Shown here one piece after another: positions 55,150 to 64,000 of a stretch of 64,000 nt of DNA. The translations under genes and the position numbers were made by a program. A model generated the notes under the pieces. The model searched no databases. It saw only the letters and a list, made by a program, of their open reading frames with translations, and was not told where the DNA came from. Every line of letters begins with the position of its first letter. The first letter of the stretch is position 1. Origin of the DNA: Pleodorina starrii (taxonomy: Eukaryota; Chlorophyta; Chlorophyceae; Chlamydomonadales; Volvocaceae); contig BRXU01000030.1 of the NCBI GenBank assembly GCA_030267565.1, positions 124,001-188,000 on the forward strand. Reading direction: 5' to 3'.

Positions 55150-58100
55150 TCACTTGAAGAAATAAATGATGACGCTAAAGCAAATCAATATGAGAATTGC
55201 ACAGGCATTCGCGAAGGCAGAGGTTGGGTTCACCTTCATCATGTAAAGGTTGTGCCCTTGCGGACCCTGGAACCCGCGCACCACCATCGCCTGGGCAATG
55301 TTTTCGCTGCGTTGGAACAGATTCCCAAACAACCGCACGCACAACCGCCCCGCGATGTTGAGGCTCCCGCTGCTTCCTTGTGCCTCCCAGTTGATGCCGC
55401 GAGCCGCCAAGCCCAGGCTGAGGTTCCGAACCTGCACAAGCACAGGCCAGACCCGGAACGTCATAAAGACGGAAGCCAAAGCCCACAACGCCGTACTCCG
55501 CATCGCGAAGTCGTGACCTTCGAGCCAGGGCAACGGCCATTACCGTTGTTCGCGTTGTGCAGCCTGGCACGCCGACACCTAAACCCCAAGCCTCACGGTG
55601 CACACAATACACCCGTCGTCGTTCTACTCTACGGTCCCAAGTCCGTTGGCCCTGGCTGCATCGCGAAAAAAGCACTGTCACGGAGTCACACCCGGCGGCC
55701 GCCGCCCCAAAGCCCGTCGCCGCTGCTGACACCGTCCCGCCAAGCCCGCCGCCGCCCGCACGGCCACCCACCCGAGCGCAAACCCTGGCCCCGATGATTA
55801 CGCACGGCAAGGCGCCCCTTTCCCTTCCCTTCGGACCCAGGGGGCCCTTCCCGGCGAATGCGCTTGGCCACCCGAGTGTGCCCCCATGTATTTCCCACTG
55901 TTCCCCCCCAAAGCCTCATCCTCTCAACCACCCACCGTGCTGTGTCGCCAGATCCACACGACCCAGCCACCCAGCCACCCAAGCGACCCGGAGATCCAGC
56001 CACCCAGCCACCCAGGCTACCCAGGCTACCCAGCCACCCCCCAGCTCCCCGCTCACCTCCTCGAACACCAGCGACATGAAGCGCAGCGACAGCAGCAGCG
56101 TCATCGCAATCTCCTCCACCGGTACTCGGAGCAGCCGCAGCGGGGACAGCCACCAGCGAAGGGCTGGTGCCGGAAGCGGACACAGAGGCGGGAGGAGGGG
56201 AGCAAAGGGGGCGGGGGTCAGGGAGTGATAAGCTGGGAGGGGACGGGGGGGGAGAAGGTTTCGGGCTCAGTCGGGTGCTAGAGTGGCGGCGGGCCGGGGG
56301 GCGGGGCGGTGGCAGGTTGCCGCTTGGGGAAGCCGCCCGGGCCAACGAAGGCACGGGCAGCGGCTGCCGCACAGCCGTTGCAGGAGGCCGGGGCCGCGCA
56401 CTGGCGAGCCCAGTGGCAGTGTCAAGATGGAAAGTGGCCTGGCTGCGACGCGTCACATCATGGGCTTTCGGCTGGTGACTTGAGAGGAAGGCTTGGAGGA
56501 CTGGGCCTTCCCAATGCCCGCCCACGTTCCCGCCCGCCTGCTCCCCCCGCCCCGCCTCCGTCCCTTCGCTGCGGGATTCGTTTTTGCACCCGTCCGCCCC
56601 CCCCCCCACGTGACCCCACACACACGTGCCCCCACGTGCCCCCACGTGCCCACACGCGGCACCCACTGCCCGACGCACCCACTGCCATCTCCTCTCCCGG
56701 TGTGGTGACCAGACACAGACTGGCGGTCTGCAGCGCCGAGAAGGTCAGCGAGGCGGCCGTGATGGCCAGATTGAGGGAGCGGTGCGTCACCGTGATGGGC
56801 CCCACGTGGAGCAACACGTACTGGTAGCCGGTCTCCGGGATGGGCGGCAGGCACTCCAGGGATAGCGGCGGGGCGCGCGTCTGCACCGGGGCGGGCGGGG
56901 CGGGGCGGGGAGGATGGGGGGGGGCTTGGTTGAGGTTTGGGTTTGCCGCGTCTGGGCGTTGGGTGTGTGGTGCGGAGTGGGGCGCGTTCCCGGGGGGCGG
57001 CTGGGCGGGTGCGATTAGCGGGGCGGGCGGTTGGGGTGGGTGTCCAGATGGGCGAGTGCGTTTTGGGGAGACACCCGTGCTGTCCGACCTTTCTCCCAGC
57101 TAGCCACACAGCCCTACAGCCGGCCCGTCAGTCGTCCGTCGTGATCAAAGCCACTGGTCGTCCATAGGAGAGCCCGTCAACCAGGCGGCCGAAGTGCGCC
57201 TGTCGTAGTGCAGAGTCCGGTCCGTAGTGCAGCTCGTCAACCAGAGGCGTCATCCGGGCCCATCACAGACGCACCGAACATCCCCTTTCACCGCCAGTCT
57301 TGCAAAGTCCATACCCCGCGGCGATCCAATCCGGCCCAAAGCACTCAACCACCAACCACCCTGCCGGTCATTCCTGCAATCCTGCCCACGACTCCTCTGG
57401 CCCGGTCGACCAGTCACGCCCCACACGCGACCCATACCGGCAAAACCCCGAGCCGCAACAGCTGCGATACGCGCTGTCCCCGTAACGGGCGACCCTCCCC
57501 CCCTCCCTCCCTGCAGCACCTGACCTGCAGGCCGCCGTACCGTACTGTACCGCACCGTGCCGTACCTGCAGTACCGCCGGCATTCCGTCCACCAACAGCA
57601 GTGTGGAGAGGAAGATGAAGCCGCACAGCAAACCCAGTCGCCGCAGCTGGCTCTGCCACAGCCGCGGCGGGAAGTTGGCGACGGTGACGGAGCCCACGGT
57701 TGCGGCGATGGCGAGGCGGATGGCGGGGGAGGCGCGTGCGATCAGGAGGTACATGGCGACCAGCCAGACCTAAGGCGGGATGGGGGCAGGGGTTGCGGCG
57801 GGATGGGTGGGTAGGGGCCGTGGGCGGAGGGTTGGGTATTGGGTTGGTGGCTGGGAAGGTGCTGACTGCTGAGCGTGGCGAGGCGCGAGAGGTTGCTTGA
57901 GTCAAGGGTTGGCGGGACTGAGGCGGTTTGTACTGTACTGCACTGCACTGTACTGTACTGTATTCAGAAGGGGGGAATCGCGCAGCGGCGTGGGAGGCCG
58001 CAGAGGGGCTGATGCGTGCAGCTGCAGCCTTCGGAGGCCAACGTCACAGCCCCGGACCAGGCGCTGACCCGGAGGTTCCCTCGGGGGTTTCCTTTGCCCT

Positions 58101-58568
58101 TCGGGGCTAATTGCCTTACCTGCTTGATCCGCGCGTCCACGGTATGCAGGAATGTTACCGGGGATGGGACGAAGGAGCTGCGGGGGCGGGCCGGAGCGGG
58201 CGGATGGGCAAATGAGCGGCGGGATGGATGGTCCCGCCGTGCACTCACGACTCGCAGCAATGCGCAAATTACCTGTAAGGCACGTTCGACACACTCAAGA
58301 TTCCGTTTAGGATTTGCTGTTGTATCGGAGTCTTTGGCTTGGAGTCCTTGGTGGTCTGCGGCGCTCCATCGCCAGCGGCACAAAGCCAGACACCGGACTC
58401 CCGTCGTTCCAGTGATCGATGCAGTGCACGACCATGCAGCACGGATGGCCTGTGGCTCCCGGCCCTGCTGCAACCCGGCGCACAAGCCGGTTGGTGCAAG
58501 TTCGCTACGCAGCGAGACATCACCACTTCACTCGTGTGTAGCACGCAAATGCGACAAGAGTGCGGCAT
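55150..58568 (-). CDS. ABCI12: EcfT-like transmembrane protein, ABCI12 type, probably chloroplast
   Basis: Minus-strand exons: 58273-58568, 58120-58177, 57566-57769, 56679-56880, 56057-56163, 55150-55431. They total 1149 nt (382 aa), with all phases consistent. The first ATG is at 58568, with another in frame at 58520. The N-terminus is Arg/Ser/Ala rich, fitting a plastid transit peptide. The body matches the cobalt-transport (CbiQ/EcfT) family as found in plant ABCI12: TFLHTVDARIKQ, SGYQYVLL-like ETGYQYVLLHVGP, EEIAMTLLLSLRFMSLVFEE, then the coupling segments with LAARG and VVRGF. About five hydrophobic helices and a C-terminal helix (ACAILILICFSVIIYF) are visible. In bacteria EcfT couples ATPases to a vitamin or metal transporter. 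The plastid cargo is not known to me. Confidence 0.85.
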
Positions 58569-58877
58569 GCATTACCAGTGCTAAGAGGAGGAACTGCCTT
58601 GTTGGACTGTCTCGTCCAAACAGTACGGGTACCGTTCCATGGCACTTTTTCGTTTTGCGTTCGAAGCAGCTGCTTTATAGTAACGGTAACATCACTGACA
58701 TTAGAATATATAATCCTGTGATGACGCTAGTCCGTTCCCTTGTGTTGGTCTCTTGGCCTTTTCAAAGCGTGCTCAAAGCACATCGCTAGAGGCAAGGTAA
58801 CATAGACATACACAATGCCGGACGATATAATGTTCAAACATTCCATTTTATAGTAAAATCCTTGACGTCAAGGACGA
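58569..58877. promoter_or_regulatory. Probable bidirectional promoter region
   Basis: 309 bp separate the divergent start codons of the EcfT-like gene (-) and the multi-pass membrane protein (+). Both promoters and 5' untranslated regions must fit here. A repeated TTTTATAGTAA lies near 58672 and 58846, on either flank. Confidence 0.5.
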
Positions 58878-61800
58878 ATGTCAGAAGAACCTGGGTGTCT
58901 CGCCAAGCTCAGGCCCAAGTACCGGCCGTCTGAGGCCATCCGCGAGGAGTATGGTCCATGGGAACCCCCGGACGAGGCTGCGGCCCGGTAAGCGCGCGCG
59001 GCCTGGCTGTCATGGCTGTCATGCTGACCTCCCGTCAACAGAGCGCGCGGAACGCGGCTGCCTTAGCGTTAAAGTTCTCATTGGCCGTGGTTACATGAGC
59101 GCTTGGCCATGCTCTTTCCCTTCAAGCGCGCTGCGCGCCAAGGCGCCGGCCGACACCCTGTCCGGGGGCAAAGCACACGTGTGTATGCGTGTTGGGGAGG
59201 GGGGAGGGGGCCAGGGGCGGGCAGGGCAGGCGCCGGCCAGGCATGCAGCCAGGCGCCAAAGGAGCGGCATGGCCGCAGCACTGCGACCGACATCCAACTC
59301 TTCTCTGTCGGGACGACTCCCCCTTGGCCAGCCTCCCGCCCCACCGGATGAGAGATGGCGGGGGTGGGCGCTTCTCCGCGGCCGGGCAGTGCGGACCCGA
59401 CACCGTACGAGCCCCCAGCGTCGAGGAACTCCCACCTTGGGGGGGCCCGGGGAAGTGGGGCCCGACGGGTCGGCCGAACCTGGGACAGGGCCGGGCCCCG
59501 CCGCAACATCCCACCAGCTGCACCGCGGGGCGTTCCCGACCCCATGGGCATGAAAGGGGACATGCGGGCGGCTGCCGTTGGCGGGCGGGAGGCCCCCTAG
59601 CGGACGGACCGGGATGGGCGCGGAGCAGTCAAACGGCGCAGTCAGCTCCAGGGATGGACACATCGCGACCCTAAACCTTAAGCCCAAATGTCAGCTCCAG
59701 GGATGGACACACCGCGGAGTCAGCTCCAGGGATGGTCTCACCGCGACCACTACTAAACCCCAAGCCCAAAAGTCAGCTCCAGCGGTGTGGGGACACACCG
59801 CGGAGTCAGCTCCAAGGGGGGTGGGGGGGGCTGGGGAGAGGTTTGGCCAGCCCGCTGGAACTGCGTGTCCGTGGGGAGGCTCTGTCCCCGGGCCAGTTGA
59901 CGGCAGGCTGCACGGGCAGTACGGCAGGCTGTACCTGCCTTGGCTCCCTTTCGCGACCGGCGGGGATTCTTCCCCCGGGGGTTCTTCCCCTTCGTGGGAT
60001 GTGGAAACGGACTGGGACTGGGGACTGGGGCAGGGTTTTGCTCGGACCCGGACCCCAACACCCCCAACCCAGATAGTTTGGGGTGTTGGGGTTCGGGTTC
60101 GAGCTCCCGGTCTTGAGCCCGAGGGGGGGGAGAAGGGCTCAAGACAGGGACCCTGGTGGTTGGCTGGGAAGGTCGGTTACCTTCATGTTCAGTCCCATGT
60201 CCCATGGGTCGCGGTCGGAGCCCTGGCGCCGCGCGGTGGGAGCTGGCTGCCCCGGTCGGGGCCGGGCGCCGCGCGGAGAAGCAGCGGCGGCTGAGCTGCC
60301 AGGCCGGACAGATCGGAAGGGCGGGCGGACGGCAGCTACCGCTGCGCCGACGCGAAGCTGCGAAGCAGCAGCTGCGTCGTGGGCCCGCGGAAGGGGTCTG
60401 TCGAGGGCGGAACGGCAGAGGTGCAGAGGCAGCCACCTGCAACCACCTGGCAGGCGCGGACGCAGTCCAGCTGCCCGGCAGTACGAGTCGCAGCAGCGGC
60501 AGTAGCTGCGATTGGGGCGCGGGGCTGTGTGAGGGCGGGGGCTTCGTAGCAGCAGCAGCGGCAGCAGCGGCGGCAGTAGCAGCGACCCCTTGGTCCCCGT
60601 GCTTCGCATCGGAAAGACACGGCTTCTCCTGGACTGGCGTTGCAGTGCAGCCCCGGGGGCACCCGCCCACCCACATTCACCCCCTCCCTTCAACGGTCTG
60701 CACCCGATCTGCCCAATGACCCCATCCACCGCACAGATCGGGCCCATCAGCCCCGGCCCACCAAACATTTCCTCTTTCCCAGCAGTTCCGGTTCTCTCCG
60801 GTTCCGCTGCGTTACAGTCTCAACCCCTCCCCCGCTCCGTTCCGGCGCTGTGCTTCGTAATCCGTAACCCCTCCCTCTCCCTCCGTCCCTCTCGCTCCCC
60901 CGCCTGCCCTGCCCTGTCCTGCCCTGTCCTGTCCTGTCCACGCAGGGAGGCGTACCTGCAGTCCCACGCCCACCACGGTGTGTTTGAGGTGACGTGTCCC
61001 CCCAAGGACCTCAAGGAGTTTGGCGACGGCGTACAGCTGTACTTTGTACTGCTCAAGTACATTGCCGTACTCTTTTGCTTCCTGGCGATCATGCCGGGGC
61101 TGCTGCTGGCGTCCTTCAACGGTATCGGCGGTTGGTACGACGAGGCGGATCTGGAGCGTACGATGCTCGGCAACTACGGCTTGCTGACGCACGACGGCGC
61201 GGGTAGCGGTCTCAACCTCACCACCTCGGGCATCTCAAGTAGATGTGAGTGGTGACCCCTTGCGTGTGTGTATGTGTGTGTGTGCGTGTGTATGCGTGTG
61301 TGTTTGAAGGGGGGCGGGTTGGGAGGGGGCAAGTGAGAGGGCGGCCTTGGATTTGAGGGTTTTAGGGTTTTACTTTGCGTGTATGTTCAATGCGCGTTTT
61401 TGCGTTCATGGCTTATGTGAAGGGGGGGCGGGAGAGTGTACTGCGTGATTCGTACAGCGGGTTGCAGCAACGAACCAGCGGATGCGAGGGAGGAGAGGGG
61501 TTGGGGGGTGGAACGTGCTGCGCTCACAGCCGCACATTCGGACAGATTCACACCGACCCCAGCGCCTCTCCCAGCCTGTGTGCCGTGTCCTCTGTGTGCC
61601 AGTCAGCCTGTCAGCTTGTCCCTCTGCACCGCTTCGCGCTTCACCCCTCCATCGTCCTAATGGGTTCTCGGCTCGGTCGTCGCCTTCGGTCCCTCCGCTG
61701 CGGTATCGTCATCGTCTGACCTCCTCCTCCCCCTTCCTTCCCCCCCCCCTCGTTCTATAAAGGAGCATATCACTCCCTTCCTCCCGGTATATAAAGGAGC

Positions 61801-64000
61801 ATATCACTCCCTGACCCCCTCCTCCCCCTCCTCGACTCCCCCGCGCAGCCGTCTCCTCGGAGGGCGCTGTGACGGCGCTGTTTGCCTCCACTGCCCACCT
61901 GCCGGCTGCCAAGGTGGGCGGCATGAACAAGCGGTCGCTGCTGGTGGCTATGTCGGTGCTGGACCTGCTGGGGTGAGTGAGTGAGAGGGATGGAGAGGGG
62001 GCCGGGGAGAGTGAGTGGGCTGGAGAGGGGGGCGGGGCGAGATTCGGGCGAGAGTGACCCGTGGGTCAAGGGGTGGCCATGTCGGTGCTGGACCTGCGGT
62101 GGAACAAGAGAGTGACCCGTGGGTCAAGGGGTGGCTATGTCGGTACAAAATGTGCCCGAATGCGCCGACAATGGGGGCTGCTGCCTGTCGGGGTATTGGG
62201 GCGGATCGGGTGCGGTGACCCGTGACTGGGGTGTCGGAGTGACCCATGGGTCGGAGAGTTGCCTGTCAGGCAGGTACCTGGGCAGTGGACACCGACCCCG
62301 CGTCCCCGGTTCCACACAAGACCGAGTTCTTGGGCCCGCACCGGAACTTTGGAAGCTGTGCTGACCCATGGGTCCGAAATCCAGGGCAGGACATACACAC
62401 ACACCCTCATTCCCTCATTCCTGATCCCACCCCCATCCCCCTTCCTTGCTGCAACCACACCCGCCCCTTCCGCCTTCCTCCTCCCCTCCTTTCCTCCCCC
62501 ATGCAGCGTGTTGTGCTTCTTCGCTTTCGGTATGGGCATGATCTGGCACGTGCGCTCCCGCGCCGCCGCCGACGATCTGTCCACCACCACCATCGCCGAC
62601 TATTCGGTGCGGGTGGACAATCTGCCGCCGGAGACCTCCGCGGCTGCACTCAAAGACTACCTGCTGGCGGCGGGGGGGGAGGGCACCGAGGTGAGGAGCG
62701 GGGCGGTGTGGGTTTGAATGTTGAAACGCGGTTGATGTGATACCGAGTTCCGAAACGAAAACCTAAACGCAGGAAGAGAGGAGGACAGCTCGACCACCCA
62801 TGTGAATCCCGGGTTGTCCCTGGGTTGTCTCACCTTATCTGTCTTGCCCTTCGCCCCTTCTGCCCTCCCTCCCTCGCTCCCACCTTCCAGGCTGGCTGCC
62901 TGCCCCTTTTGAGAGCTGCCGGTTCCTTGCAGCCCACACCGGGCACTACCCCCACCCCCACCCCGCTCCCTCCTCTAGACCAACCCCAACCCCACCTCAT
63001 TCCCCATGCCCCCACCCCCAACCCCCGATTGCTGGCACATGTAACTCTTTAACGCGCGTGTCGCCTGCGTTTTTCCGCTGCAGTGACTCCTGACATCTTA
63101 CCTCCAACCCCCAACCGCCCCCGCCCCCAACCACCCCCCACCCCGCGGCCCCCCCCTCCCTCAGATTGTTGAGGTGGAGCTGTGTCGTTCGGTGGACAGT
63201 TTGTTGGCTCTGGTGGTGGAGAGGGGTCAGGCGGTGGAGGGGAACGAACTGGCGCTGGCGGTGGTGCAGCGGAAGGCCGAGGTGGGGCGGGAAGGGGGGG
63301 GGGAGGTGGTGGTGGGGATGCAGGCGAATGAGGTGAGGACGACCCGGGAGGGGCGGGGTGCGGGGAATGTGTAATAATCCCGGGAAAGTGAGCCAGTTGA
63401 CGGCGCGGTTGGCGAGGCGCGTCGGAGCCGCGGCGGTAGGGCGGAGCGGCTACACGGCGTGGCGGGGCGGGGCGGGGCACACCGCGGCGGCGGCGACACG
63501 GCGGGCTGGGGGGAGGGGGCGAGGCCGGGAGGGTTAGGCCAGGGAGGGGCCCGCTTCCCCGCGTGGCTCGATGGGGTCTCGGGGTGTCGACGGAGCGCTG
63601 TGTCTTTCCCGACCTCCCTGGAGTCAATCAACAGTGCCCTCCCTTCCCCGCGTGGCTCAGCCGTCGTCCACGATCTCGGATGACAGGAGGACAAACTGCC
63701 CCTCCTAAACGTCCCACACCTCTTCCCCTCTTCCCCTGCCGCCTTCCCCCAAACACAGATCCGCTCCTGTGGGCTGCTCCTCCCTGCTGTTCCGTATTCC
63801 CCCAACCCCTCTCTCTCGCCTTCCCCGTCACCTCCCCCTCACCTCCCCGTCACTTCCCCCCCTCCGGGTCCTGACCCCCCCGGGGTCCTGTCCTGCGCAG
63901 GTCTCCCCCCGTGTCCCTAAGTCGTACATCATGGATCTGCTGTACTCGCGATTCCTGTTGGAGGACATCACGGCAGCCATCCGGCAGGAGCAGGCGTTTT
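58878..64000 (+). CDS. Multi-pass membrane protein, OSCA/TMEM63-like, 5' part only
   Basis: Exons so far: 58878-58987, 60946-61244, 61849-61972, 62507-62690, 63165-63332, and 63901 past the window end. Phases agree at each junction. The start is the ATG of MSEEPGCLAK. Exon 2 contains FGDGVQLYFVLLKYIAVLFC and a following hydrophobic stretch (first helix pair). Exon 4 opens with a helix (VLCFFAFGMGMIWHV), then a soluble RRM-like fold starting YSVRVDNLPPETSAAALKDY, followed by VEVELCRSVDSLLALVVERG. A helix pair then a cytosolic RRM-like domain is the arrangement of OSCA/TMEM63 channels. An anoctamin-like protein is the alternative. Exon 5 is Gly/Glu/Val rich. The pore region lies beyond the window. 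Confidence 0.6.
59680..59815. repeat. Short tandem repeat in intron 1 of the membrane-protein gene
   Basis: Three to five imperfect copies of GTCAGCTCCAGGGATGGACA-type units spaced 25-45 bp apart, with intervening AAACCCCAAGCCCAAA tracts. Confidence 0.6.
61679..61818. repeat. Dispersed repeat, copy 2
   Basis: Has the same CCCTCCGCTGCGGTATCGT module as 51921, followed by two copies of TATAAAGGAGCATATCACTC. The second copy ends 30 bp before the exon 3 acceptor. Confidence 0.7.
62073..62144 (+). repeat. Copies of an exon 3 fragment inside intron 3
   Basis: GTGGCCATGTCGGTGCTGGA (62073-62097) repeats the end of exon 3 (61943-61967) with one change. A shorter copy, GTGGCTATGTCGGT, follows at 62131-62144. 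Each is preceded by the palindrome TGACCCGTGGGTCA. Confidence 0.75.

Overview
The window is nuclear DNA of a green alga, most likely a volvocine or other chlamydomonadalean species. The evidence is GC-rich coding sequence, many short GT-AG introns (13 exons is usual here), CAG/polyglutamine tracts inside enzymes, chloroplast proteins typical of the green lineage, a chromovirus, and a CCCCTAAA array resembling green-algal telomere repeats. I built exon models by hand from splice signals. For five complete genes the exon lengths sum to a multiple of three and the phases agree at every junction.

Layout. 1-6240: repeat-rich DNA with one alanine/glutamine-rich reading frame (660-1469) and two hairpin repeats just before the next gene. 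6241-11719 (+): a 13-exon cytochrome P450. 11720-33777: a rearranged region. The P450 3' end and its downstream DNA (block A, 11043-13278) and a second block (B, 23172-26008) recur as A' (28705-30939) and B' (30941-33777). Between B and A' lies a 2.7-kb Ty3/gypsy pol fragment fused to the P450 tail. Between A and B lies about 9.9 kb absent from the A'-B' junction. It holds a full-length chromovirus with identical LTRs (14562-20795, minus strand) and a 2.2-kb fold-back structure (20968-23176). Block B carries a decayed RBP45/47-type RNA-binding gene and a truncated last exon of a secreted-protein gene whose intact copy lies at 33484-35419 (-).

37240-46002 (+): a 13-exon pheophorbide-a-oxygenase-like Rieske enzyme. 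Its fifth intron holds about 65 copies of CCCCTAAA followed by about 167 copies of CCCCT running almost to the splice acceptor. 47883-54846 (-): a 13-exon cPLA2/patatin-like lipase with an MGC acylation-type N-terminus. 55150-58568 (-): a chloroplast EcfT-like protein (ABCI12 type). 58878-64000+ (+): the start of a multi-pass OSCA/TMEM63-like membrane protein, divergent from the EcfT gene.

The genes do not form one pathway. Three products are plausibly plastid or membrane-lipid related. The most unusual item is a domain resembling phage Dam-type N6-adenine methyltransferases, located between gag and protease in the chromovirus polyprotein. Next are the telomere-like array inside a gene and the retrotransposon/P450 chimera at the duplication junction.
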